A stretch of 7,730 bases of DNA from an uncultured Lachnospiraceae bacterium (lineage in GTDB: Bacteria; Bacillota; Clostridia; Lachnospirales; Lachnospiraceae). The stretch lies in NCBI GenBank assembly GCA_947565255.1, contig CANOFI010000108.1, positions 1 to 7,730 of the forward strand. The letters run 5' to 3'. The notes beneath the pieces were generated by a model that was not told the origin of the DNA, did no database searches, and saw nothing but the letters and a program-made list of their open reading frames with translations. The first letter of the stretch is position 1. Each line of letters starts with the position of its first letter. This document shows, piece by piece, positions 1 through 6,150 of this stretch. Position numbers and translations under genes: made by a program.

Positions 1-1
1 G

Positions 2-799
2 GATATTCCGGGCAGCCACTTTCTTGATGTGTTTTCCGGCAGCGGCAGCATGGAATATAAAAGAATGCAGTTTACGCCGGATGTTCTGCCCAGTGACATC
101 GTAGGATTTATGATGTACAATGCGGGGACAAAGGATTTTGAATATAGAAAAGGCGCCGTTTTTACTAATCTTTTTCTGGCTGATGAGATTAACCGGACCT
201 CATCCAAAACCCAGTCGGCCCTGCTGGAAGTGATGGAGGAAAAGAAGGTCACTGTAGAAGGGGTGACCCACGAGCTGCCAAGCCCGTTTTTTGTCATTGC
301 AACAGAAAATCCCATAGGCTCTGCAGGGACGCAGATGTTGCCGGAATCGCAGCTTGACCGTTTTTTGGTGTGTCTGACTATGGGATATCCGTCCCACAGT
401 GCGGCGCTGGAAATATTAAAAGGAAATGAGGAGGAGCCGTTAAAGCAGGTGCAGACCATTATCCGCAATGAGCAGTTAGCGCAGCTGCAGCGTCAGACAA
501 AGGAGATGTTTGTGTCGGACAATATATATGAGTATATTGTGAAATTAACAGAGGAAACGAGAAAGAATGAATATGTCTCACTTGGAATCAGTCCGAGGGG
601 AAGCATCGCTCTTTTGAAGATGGCTAAGGCGATGGCGGTGATTCATGGCGGTTCTTACGTGGTGCCGGAGGATGTTTTGTATGTGATTCAGGATGTGTGG
701 GGACATCGCCTGAAAGTAAATGTAAAAGCAAAATCAGAAGGAATCGGCGTACCGGAGGTGATTACACAGATTACAGAAAGGGTGCGTGTGATTTCATGA
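2..799 (+). CDS. MoxR-family AAA+ ATPase, 5' partial, P-loop apparently deleted
   Basis: C-terminal 265 residues of a MoxR-type AAA+ ATPase, the likely chaperone-like partner of the DUF58 and transglutaminase proteins encoded next. The frame is open to the window edge, so the true start lies upstream; GTG 29 is internal. Visible family features: the QFTPDVLPSDIVGF block after the P-loop, Walker B FLADEINR (Asp-Glu codons 182-187), the SKTQSALLEVMEE helix, sensor 1 VIATENP followed by the GSAGTQ-LPESQLDRF segment with its arginine finger, and sensor 2 SPRGSIALL in the lid domain. The ATPase core looks complete except at the start: the family has D-x-P-G-x-G-K-[ST], but here DIPG (codons 2-13) runs straight into SHFLDVFS. 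Aligning the downstream F-S and EYKR residues with the family shows three residues (V-G-K) missing, in frame. Family assignment is firm. Whether the P-loop loss is real or a sequence error is open. The B. subtilis counterpart by gene order is yeaC. Confidence 0.93.
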   Translation, partial: DIPGSHFLDVFSGSGSMEYKRMQFTPDVLPSDIVGFMMYNAGTKDFEYRKGAVFTNLFLADEINRTSSKTQSALLEVMEEKKVTVEGVTHELPSPFFVIATENPIGSAGTQMLPESQLDRFLVCLTMGYPSHSAALEILKGNEEEPLKQVQTIIRNEQLAQLQRQTKEMFVSDNIYEYIVKLTEETRKNEYVSLGISPRGSIALLKMAKAMAVIHGGSYVVPEDVLYVIQDVWGHRLKVNVKAKSEGIGVPEVITQITERVRVIS

Positions 800-1830
800 A
801 ACAGGGATTCCACATGAGCAAATGGGGAATGGCAGGTTACATAGCAGTTTTTTTTCTTAATGCATTTTTTTGGTGGAGATTTCGTGGTTATTTGAATCTC
901 CTGTTTGGTGTGGCTATGATTGCGGCAGGTGTCATTTCGTTTCTGCTGCTTCGGGCGAACAGGGAATGCCTGACAGGGAAGGTCATGCTTCCGGCAGAAA
1001 AGGTCGGCAGGCATAGCACCTTTGTTTTTTATGTAAAAATATATAACCAGAACCGCTGGCTCTCATTTCCGGTGCGGCTCAGGCTTAAGGTGGAAAATGT
1101 ATTTGTTGGAAGCTGTGTATACAAGGAAGAGCATGTGCGTGCCTGTCCGGGTGAGAAAAGGGTAGTTGACAGCGGCATGGCCACGTTGTACTGCGGTTTG
1201 TTAGAGGTGAAAATCGAACAGTTTCTGATTTTTGATCCCCTGCATTTATTTTATGTGGAAAGTCAGAAAAATGTGAACGGTCATGCGGTTGCCGGGCCGG
1301 TGTCTGAGGAAAAAGAGACGGAAAAAATCTGTGAGCTGGTGGAGGATTTTCCGCAAGAGGATAAAAGAAGCCGTATGGGAGCGGATTATACGGCAGATTA
1401 TGAAATCCGTGAGTACGAGGAGGGGGACGAGCTCAGGAATATTCACTGGAAGTTAAGTGCAAAACAGGACGAGCTGATTACAAAGGAGCGGCTTTCCTCC
1501 GGAAGCCGTAAAATTAATGTAATACTGGATTTTCAGGAGGATAAAGTTGTAAATGATAAATTGATGGATTCTCTGCAGTGTATTGGCGAGTCACTGATAA
1601 ATGAGAATTATCCGATGCAGCTCTACTGGTGGAATTCTGTGGAAAAGCAGATAAAGTCACGACTGGTTTTTGAAACCGGAGAGCTGGAACAGATGATTTA
1701 CGAGATTCTCAGCATGCGTTCAACGGGGCCCAAATTATCTGTGAGACAGTATTTTGAGACGGAGTATCCGCAGGAGGCCTATATATTAGTTATGATTGGA
1801 ACTGTGAGAGGAACATATGTGGCACGGTAG
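796..1830 (+). CDS. DUF58 domain membrane protein
   Basis: A 344-residue protein of the DUF58 family, regular partner of MoxR ATPases; the molecular role is unknown. Two hydrophobic helices at about residues 11-27 and 33-52 anchor it in the membrane. A beta-rich region follows, then the DUF58 signature at about 200-222, with the Y-EEGD-LR-IHWK-SA pattern (Gly210, Asp211, Arg214, His217, Trp218), and a C-terminal part that in this family folds like a von Willebrand A domain. I chose ATG 796 because it overlaps the stop of the ATPase gene (ATGA), which suggests translational coupling. ATG 814 is a real alternative: it has AGGGA at 803-807, six bases upstream, and would shorten the protein by six residues without losing a domain. 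The frame runs open upstream of 796, but that part overlaps the ATPase gene. Counterpart by gene order: B. subtilis yeaD. Confidence 0.92.
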   Translation: MKQGFHMSKWGMAGYIAVFFLNAFFWWRFRGYLNLLFGVAMIAAGVISFLLLRANRECLTGKVMLPAEKVGRHSTFVFYVKIYNQNRWLSFPVRLRLKVENVFVGSCVYKEEHVRACPGEKRVVDSGMATLYCGLLEVKIEQFLIFDPLHLFYVESQKNVNGHAVAGPVSEEKETEKICELVEDFPQEDKRSRMGADYTADYEIREYEEGDELRNIHWKLSAKQDELITKERLSSGSRKINVILDFQEDKVVNDKLMDSLQCIGESLINENYPMQLYWWNSVEKQIKSRLVFETGELEQMIYEILSMRSTGPKLSVRQYFETEYPQEAYILVMIGTVRGTYVAR

Positions 1831-1844
1831 AAGAAGGGAATTTT

Positions 1845-4052
1845 ATGGAGCGGAAAAAGAAAAAAGAGGTACCAGTACAGGACATTGTGCTGACACCGGT
1901 GAAGCCGGAGGCAGTCTATGACAGGACGGGCGTGCTGCTAAAGTCTGTTTTGCTTACGTTTCTGGTGTACGGTATGGCCGGAGGTTTTTTGTCTGCGTAT
2001 GATATTGCATATAATAAAACAGTTGCCGTGTTTGTTATTTTTGTTTTGGCGCTGATTTTATCGGCTGCTTACGAAACCAACAGGCGCTGGGTAACCAATC
2101 TTGTCAGCATTGGCATATTTGTCATGTATCTGCTGCTGGCTCTGAATTGTTATCAGTATATTAACAGCGGTTATCATGTAGTGATCAATGCAGTGAACTC
2201 CCATGCAAGAGAATATCTGGATATTTACAACGGAACGGAATATGCGGAAAGCATTGAGAACCAGTATGTGACCGTGACGTATTTTGTGCTGACGATTGGA
2301 ATTGTGTGGGTTATTTTACTGAATCTTCATTTGTCACGGAAGGCAAGTCTCGTTAAGGTGGTTATGCTCACGTTTCCTGTGTTTTTCATTCCCATTTATT
2401 TCGAAGAGACGCCGGAGCAAGTGTATAGCATTTGTCTGCTTGCCGGGTACGGCGCTGTCTGGCTGGTGCAGCGGGGAAAGACAGGGCAAAATCTTAGCAG
2501 CCAGTACAAATATGTGCTGCCAACCACCTTTTTGTTTGCGCTTGCGGTGGTAGGACTGTCTGCTATATTTTTGCCGCGGGAGCGGTATGCGGCGATAGTT
2601 CCGCAGAGCAGGTGGAAAATACAGTCGGAGGAAACCGTAGCGAAGGTTGTCCAATATGGAATCAGTTCTCTGTGGGGACAGAAGGAAAGCGGTGCGGGCA
2701 TACGCGGAGGCGGACTTGGCGGGGTTTCGTCGGTAAATCCGGACTATGAAACAGATTTGATTGTCGAATTTGCCCCCTACAGTACCGAACCGGTTTATCT
2801 GAAGGCCTATACCGGGGCGACGTACACCGGGGACGAGTGGCAGTCCGTCTATCACACGAAAAGCAGGGATTACGCATTTTCGAAACGGGATAATGAGGTG
2901 TTGTTTGAGGCATATAAAGATGAGAGCAGAATGAACCGGCAGACAGGCCGAATGAGAGTGGAAAATGTGGGTGCGGACAGAGGGTATTCCTTTTATCCGT
3001 ATTATACCTATGCGGATTCCCATGAAGTGGGGTATGGGACTTTGATGACATATGATTTTTATCCTTATGATGAGAATGTAAAACTGCAGGACCACAAGGT
3101 GAGGATTAATAGTGTCTATCTGGAGGTGCCGAACAGCTGTTATTCTGCAGTGAGAAAAGTCTGCAGGGATGCAAAATTAAAGGGAAGTCCCGAAAAAATC
3201 GTGAAGCAGATGAAAGAGTATTTTGCGAAAAACTATGCCTATACACTTCGTCCCGGATACCAGTTTGGGAGTCAGGACTATATCAGCCGGTTTCTGCTGG
3301 ACAGCAAAAAGGGCTTTTGTGCACATTTTGCCTCTGCAACGGTAATGCTTTTGCGCTATAAAGGAATACCGGCACGTTATGTGGAAGGGTATGCGATTTC
3401 GTATGCAGATGTTGTCAACAAGGGGGAGCTTTTGGCAGAGGAGGCTTATGAGAATTATTTTTCAGGCGAATCGAAGCTGGGAAAAACCGGCGTTGTCAGG
3501 GTGGAGGTTCCGGACGCCAATGCACATTCGTGGGTAGAAATGTATGTAGAGGGCAAAGGCTGGGTGGTAGTGGATACGACACCGCCGCGGAGTGCAGATA
3601 CGGACGACAGCTTCTGGGATGTATTTAACCGGGGAGATGCCGAACTGGATAATGCCGGCATGATCGGCGATTATATGGAGCAGATTACCGGATATGTTAT
3701 GTCGGCAGGCGCGTGGCTGCTTCTTGCAGCTGCCCTTGCGGCCGCCGGAACAGGTATTTACCGCTGGCGGGTCTATGCCGGACTGTCAGGAAAGCAAAAA
3801 GTGGAGAGGGCTTATGCGAAGCTGATACGCCGTGGAGAAAAAAATTATGGACAGTTTCAGGGTGGGTGGAGTGTGAAAAGGCAGCTGCGGTGGCTGAAAC
3901 AGTCAATCAGGATTGAGGAGATTGACGAGGCACTGATCGGACAGCTTTACGAAGTATTTTTCGGCCCGGACGCGGATGAAACAGTCTGCGCGGGACTTGT
4001 GAAGCGCCTTAGGAAAATCCGGAAAAAAGAGAAAAAACGCATACGGCGGTAG
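1845..4052 (+). CDS. Membrane-anchored transglutaminase-like protein
   Basis: A 735-residue protein with a transglutaminase-like (papain-fold) domain outside the membrane. Seven hydrophobic segments at about 34-52, 59-76, 84-101, 143-161, 170-186, 193-208 and 225-243 are followed by a glycine-rich linker (near 280-295), a long extracytoplasmic part, one more helix at about 621-641 and a basic C-terminal tail. Lys/Arg-rich ends on both sides fit N-in/C-in topology with eight helices and the catalytic domain outside. The triad is intact: Cys492 in KGFCAHFASA, His561 in NAHSWVEMY, Asp577 in WVVVDTTP. Family members may act as proteases, transglutaminases or peptide-bond modifying enzymes on envelope substrates; the substrate cannot be read from sequence. 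The start has AGGGAA at 1835-1840, 14 bases after the DUF58 stop. The cytoplasmic tail resembles the DUF4129-like ends of related proteins. Counterpart by order: B. subtilis yebA; there guaA follows, here it does not. Confidence 0.94.
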   Translation: MERKKKKEVPVQDIVLTPVKPEAVYDRTGVLLKSVLLTFLVYGMAGGFLSAYDIAYNKTVAVFVIFVLALILSAAYETNRRWVTNLVSIGIFVMYLLLALNCYQYINSGYHVVINAVNSHAREYLDIYNGTEYAESIENQYVTVTYFVLTIGIVWVILLNLHLSRKASLVKVVMLTFPVFFIPIYFEETPEQVYSICLLAGYGAVWLVQRGKTGQNLSSQYKYVLPTTFLFALAVVGLSAIFLPRERYAAIVPQSRWKIQSEETVAKVVQYGISSLWGQKESGAGIRGGGLGGVSSVNPDYETDLIVEFAPYSTEPVYLKAYTGATYTGDEWQSVYHTKSRDYAFSKRDNEVLFEAYKDESRMNRQTGRMRVENVGADRGYSFYPYYTYADSHEVGYGTLMTYDFYPYDENVKLQDHKVRINSVYLEVPNSCYSAVRKVCRDAKLKGSPEKIVKQMKEYFAKNYAYTLRPGYQFGSQDYISRFLLDSKKGFCAHFASATVMLLRYKGIPARYVEGYAISYADVVNKGELLAEEAYENYFSGESKLGKTGVVRVEVPDANAHSWVEMYVEGKGWVVVDTTPPRSADTDDSFWDVFNRGDAELDNAGMIGDYMEQITGYVMSAGAWLLLAAALAAAGTGIYRWRVYAGLSGKQKVERAYAKLIRRGEKNYGQFQGGWSVKRQLRWLKQSIRIEEIDEALIGQLYEVFFGPDADETVCAGLVKRLRKIRKKEKKRIRR

Positions 4053-4107
4053 TTTCAGCCAAAGCAGAAAAATCATGCAGATAATTTTGGATAGGATGTT
4101 CGGCCGG

Positions 4108-4521
4108 CTATACGGTGCGGCCGGTAATGACGTCCTGCAGTGTTACGCTGTTTAGGTAATGCAGGATGGCATCGTATAGCCCTTCATAAACTGGAAGTGT
4201 AATACAGCCCTCACAGTTTTCGCACTGGTTTGGGACGTTATCCATACAGCTTACCGGAGTAAGGCTTCCCTCCGCACTTTCTAATATTTCCCGGACAGTC
4301 ATTTCGGACGGATGCTTTGCAAGCTTATATCCTCCCATATGGCCTTTGTTGGAATGAAAAAGCCGACTTCTGTTTAAAAAGGAAATAATCTGTTCAAGAT
4401 ATTTTTTTGATATATTCTGACGGGCAGAAATATCTTTCAGCGAAATAAACCCTTCATCGTAATGCTGTGCCAGGTCTATCATCATGCGGAAAGAATAACG
4501 GCCTCTGGTAGATATTTTCAT
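4108..4521 (-). CDS. Rrf2-family transcriptional regulator with C-terminal cysteine cluster
   Basis: A 137-residue Rrf2-family winged-helix regulator, the family of IscR, NsrR and CymR. The N-terminal MKISTRGRYSFRMMIDLA, the recognition region SLKDISARQNISKKYLEQI (about 27-45) and the wing with KGHMGGYKLAK (about 59-69) are typical. Four cysteines, Cys92, Cys100, Cys103 and Cys106 (CX7CX2CX2C), stand where IscR and relatives bind a [2Fe-2S] cluster, so an iron-sulfur or redox sensor is plausible. Cys92 matches the IscR position, but the spacing differs from the IscR C-X5-C-X5-C pattern. The start is ATG 4521: AAGGAGG (4530-4536) lies eight bases upstream. An in-frame ATG at 4539 would precede and run through this ribosome binding site, so it is unlikely. 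The gene is transcribed away from the symporter gene and converges on the transglutaminase operon. Its promoter carries an inverted repeat, suggesting autoregulation. The target is not known, so I give no symbol. Confidence 0.94.
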   Translation of the reverse strand: MKISTRGRYSFRMMIDLAQHYDEGFISLKDISARQNISKKYLEQIISFLNRSRLFHSNKGHMGGYKLAKHPSEMTVREILESAEGSLTPVSCMDNVPNQCENCEGCITLPVYEGLYDAILHYLNSVTLQDVITGRTV

Positions 4522-4529
4522 AATGTCTG

Positions 4530-4536
4530 CCTCCTT
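4530..4536 (-). promoter_or_regulatory. Ribosome binding site fixing the Rrf2 gene start
   Basis: AAGGAGG on the minus strand, eight bases before ATG 4521. It decides the start against the in-frame ATG at 4539, which overlaps it from upstream. Confidence 0.85.
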
Positions 4537-4555
4537 CATATCCGTTTTATTTAAA

Positions 4556-4582
4556 ACCTATCATATCATAGAAATGATAGGT
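4556..4582. promoter_or_regulatory. Inverted-repeat operator, probably for the Rrf2 regulator
   Basis: Perfect 9-bp arms, ACCTATCAT (4556-4564) and ATGATAGGT (4574-4582), around a 9-base spacer: a dyad of 27 bp. Long dyads of about this size are usual for Rrf2-family dimers such as IscR. It fills the space between the -35 box and the end of the -10 box of the regulator's own promoter, so binding would block RNA polymerase. The symporter -35 box lies 35 bases further on, so an effect there is possible but not shown. Assignment to this regulator is inferred from position. Confidence 0.65.
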
Positions 4583-4588
4583 AATCAA
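4560..4588 (-). promoter_or_regulatory. Promoter of the Rrf2-family regulator gene
   Basis: On the minus strand, TTGATT (4583-4588) as -35 and TATGAT (4560-4565) as -10, separated by exactly 17 bases, give a good sigma-A-type promoter. Transcription would begin near 4553, leaving a leader of about 30 bases before the start codon. The spacer and -10 box coincide with the inverted repeat at 4556-4582. Confidence 0.65.
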
Positions 4589-4617
4589 GCGTAATGTCAT
4601 TTTCATAAAATTAAGTA

Positions 4618-4646
4618 TTGTTTCTGTATATGCTTTCCGTTATAAT
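4618..4646 (+). promoter_or_regulatory. Promoter of the sodium symporter gene
   Basis: TTGTTT (4618-4623) as -35, a 17-base spacer and a perfect TATAAT (4641-4646) as -10. Transcription should start around 4653, giving a 5' leader of about 70 bases before ATG 4724. The promoter stands back to back with that of the Rrf2 gene. Confidence 0.75.
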
Positions 4647-4657
4647 AGAAAAAGAAC

Positions 4658-4706
4658 CCGGCCGGCAGATTTTGACAAATATTTGTCCGAATAAAGGACT
4701 GGCCGG
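4658..4706 (+). promoter_or_regulatory. Structured 5' leader of the symporter gene (nested inverted repeats)
   Basis: CCGGCC (4658-4663) and GGCCGG (4701-4706) form a 6-bp outer GC stem, which can be extended after an internal bulge by AG (4667-4668) with CT (4699-4700). A second register pairs CCGGCAG (4662-4668) with CTGGCCGG (4699-4706) with one bulged base. Inside is the palindrome at 4674-4687. The structure ends five bases before the AAGGAG ribosome binding site (4711-4716), so it could affect translation or transcription elongation. It matches no riboswitch class that I recognise and is short for one. Confidence 0.45.
4674..4687. promoter_or_regulatory. Perfect 14-bp palindrome in the symporter leader
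   Basis: GACAAATATTTGTC reads the same on both strands, with no mismatch. Its centre is about 28 bases after the predicted transcription start, a usual place for a repressor operator. In RNA the same sequence would fold into a short hairpin with a 4-base loop. It does not resemble the Rrf2 dyad at 4556-4582, so a different regulator would be expected. Confidence 0.5.
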
Positions 4707-4723
4707 AGAAAAGGAGAGTATTT

Positions 4724-6079
4724 ATGGAGTCAAAACATCATTTTTCCAGTAAAATCGGATTTATATTGGCTGCAGCCGGGTCGGCAGTCGGACTGGGTAA
4801 CATCTGGCGTTTTCCCTATCTTGCAGCCAAGTATGGCGGCGGAAGCTTTCTGCTGATATATATTCTGCTGGCGGTCACCTTCGGTTTTACATTGATGGTT
4901 ACAGAGATCGCAATTGGGCGTAAGACTGGAAAAAGCGCTTTGTATGCATTCGGCACCCTGCATAAAAAGAGCGGATTTATCGGAATATTAGCGAGTATTG
5001 TTCCGATTCTGATTCTGCCGTATTATTGTGTAATCGGCGGGTGGGTCGTCAAATTTACCTGGGTGTATCTCACCGGACAGGGGAAAAACGTTGCCGATTC
5101 TGCTTATTTTGAAGGATTTACCGGCCAGACAGGCGAGCCGCTTTTTTGGCTGTTTCTGTTTATTCTGTTTACGTTGTGTGTCATTTTGCTCGGCGTAAAC
5201 AAAGGGATTGAAAAGGTGAGCAAAATCCTGATGCCGCTTTTGATTGTCCTTTCCTGTGTTATAGCGGTATTTGTTATTACGAGACCCGGTTCGAAGGACG
5301 GCATCCTCTATTATTTGAAACCGGATCTTTCCAAGTTTTCTTTTACTGCTTTTATCGCGGCAACCGGACAGTTATTTTATTCGATGTCGCTTGCTATGGG
5401 AATTATGATCACGTACGGCTCTTATGCATCTAAGAAGGACAATATTGAAAACAGCGTGAGAAATATTGAGATTTTTGATACTCTGATTGCCATTCTGGCA
5501 GGTCTTATGATCGTACCGGCTGTATTTATTTTTTCCGGGGGCGATGAAAAAGCTCTGTCAACAGGACCTACGCTGATGTTTATCACCCTGCCGAAGGTGT
5601 TTGAGAGCATGAAGGGCGGACAGATTATCGGCACAGCATTTTTTATTCTGGTGCTGTTTGCAGCGCTGACCTCTGCGATTTCCCTGATGGAAACGGTGGT
5701 ATCGATTTTCGTGGACAAATTTAAGACAAGCCGCAGCAAAACAGCTGTCGCTGTAGGGATTTACACGGTAATCATGGCAATTCCGTCATCGCTCGGATTT
5801 GGACTCTGGAAAGGCATTTCGATTGGTGACAAGACCATTCTCGATTTGTTTGATTTTGTTTCCAACAGCCTGCTTATGCCGATTGTTGCGATTTTCACCT
5901 GTGTGTTTGCGGGGTATCTTGTGAAGCCCCGGACAATTATTGATGAGGTGGAATCGTCCGGGGTGCAGTTCAGAAGCAGGAAGTTGTATGTCGTTGTGAT
6001 TAAATATATAGCTCCGGTTTTGCTTGCCCTTATATTGTTAGGCTCTATTCTGGACGTAATGGGGATTATTACACTGTAA
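4724..6079 (+). CDS. Sodium-dependent amino acid symporter, NSS (LeuT/MhsT) family
   Basis: A 451-residue neurotransmitter:sodium symporter family protein in the cytoplasmic membrane, which would take up an amino acid with Na+. The length and about eleven hydrophobic segments fit the short bacterial branch (MhsT-like). TM1 carries the hallmark GSAVGLGNIWRFPY (residues 19-32), aligning with the LeuT unwound helix; Gly19, Ala21, Val22 and Asn26 match sodium-site positions, and Arg29 the extracellular gate. TM6 holds GQLFYSMSLAMGIMITYGSYA, with Ser222 and Ala224-Met225-Gly226 at the substrate-binding unwound part; LeuT has G-F-G there. TM8 has LTSAISLME with Thr316 and Ser317 at the second sodium site. 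Related transporters carry hydrophobic or aromatic amino acids, but I cannot name the substrate. The start has AAGGAG (4711-4716) seven bases upstream. It stands alone behind its own promoter, divergent from the Rrf2 gene. Confidence 0.95.
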   Translation: MESKHHFSSKIGFILAAAGSAVGLGNIWRFPYLAAKYGGGSFLLIYILLAVTFGFTLMVTEIAIGRKTGKSALYAFGTLHKKSGFIGILASIVPILILPYYCVIGGWVVKFTWVYLTGQGKNVADSAYFEGFTGQTGEPLFWLFLFILFTLCVILLGVNKGIEKVSKILMPLLIVLSCVIAVFVITRPGSKDGILYYLKPDLSKFSFTAFIAATGQLFYSMSLAMGIMITYGSYASKKDNIENSVRNIEIFDTLIAILAGLMIVPAVFIFSGGDEKALSTGPTLMFITLPKVFESMKGGQIIGTAFFILVLFAALTSAISLMETVVSIFVDKFKTSRSKTAVAVGIYTVIMAIPSSLGFGLWKGISIGDKTILDLFDFVSNSLLMPIVAIFTCVFAGYLVKPRTIIDEVESSGVQFRSRKLYVVVIKYIAPVLLALILLGSILDVMGIITL

Positions 6080-6100
6080 TTACACGGGGCCGGGGCGCGT

Positions 6101-6150
6101 ATCAGGCAATGGAAATTTGCTTCGGCACTTTCCCATTGCCTGATTGTTAT
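6101..6150 (+). terminator. Hairpin terminator between convergent genes
   Basis: A long, nearly continuous hairpin: ATCAGGCAATGG (6101-6112) pairs perfectly with CCATTGCCTGAT (6133-6144). Inside, AAA pairs with TTT past a bulged C, and TGC-TTCG-GCA (6118-6127) closes it with a UUCG tetraloop. The tail TGTTAT (6145-6150) is only moderately U-rich. It sits 21 bases after the symporter stop and two bases from the ABC-F stop codon, so it may serve both genes. The minus-strand exit has no T run, so termination there is less certain. Confidence 0.7.

Noticed and set aside
697..795. Upstream in-frame extension of the DUF58 gene
   Set aside because: It lies wholly inside the ATPase gene, has no ribosome binding site at 697, and the ATGA overlap at 796 is the natural start.
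2334..3095. Long minus-strand open frame of 253 codons opposite the transglutaminase-like gene
   Set aside because: It is opposite a gene with clear domains and a catalytic triad, has no recognisable domain and is rich in Arg, His and Pro, as expected of an antisense shadow.
4053..4107. Search for a terminator after the transglutaminase-like gene
   Set aside because: Only short A/T pairings are visible in the 55-base gap. CGGCCG at 4101-4106 and 4118-4123 could form a 6-bp stem but overlaps the end of the Rrf2 gene and has no T run on either strand.
4522..4539. Six-residue N-terminal extension of the Rrf2 regulator from ATG 4539
   Set aside because: The extension would be encoded across the AAGGAGG ribosome binding site, and the family begins at MKIS.
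4101..4706. Recurring CGGCCGGC octamer (4101-4108 and 4659-4666) as a dispersed repeat
   Set aside because: Two copies of a self-complementary GC octamer without extended flanking similarity are not enough to call a repeat family.
4653..4723. Riboswitch in the symporter leader
   Set aside because: The leader is only about 70 bases and I could not match it to the conserved core of any riboswitch class I know; I kept it only as an unassigned structured leader.
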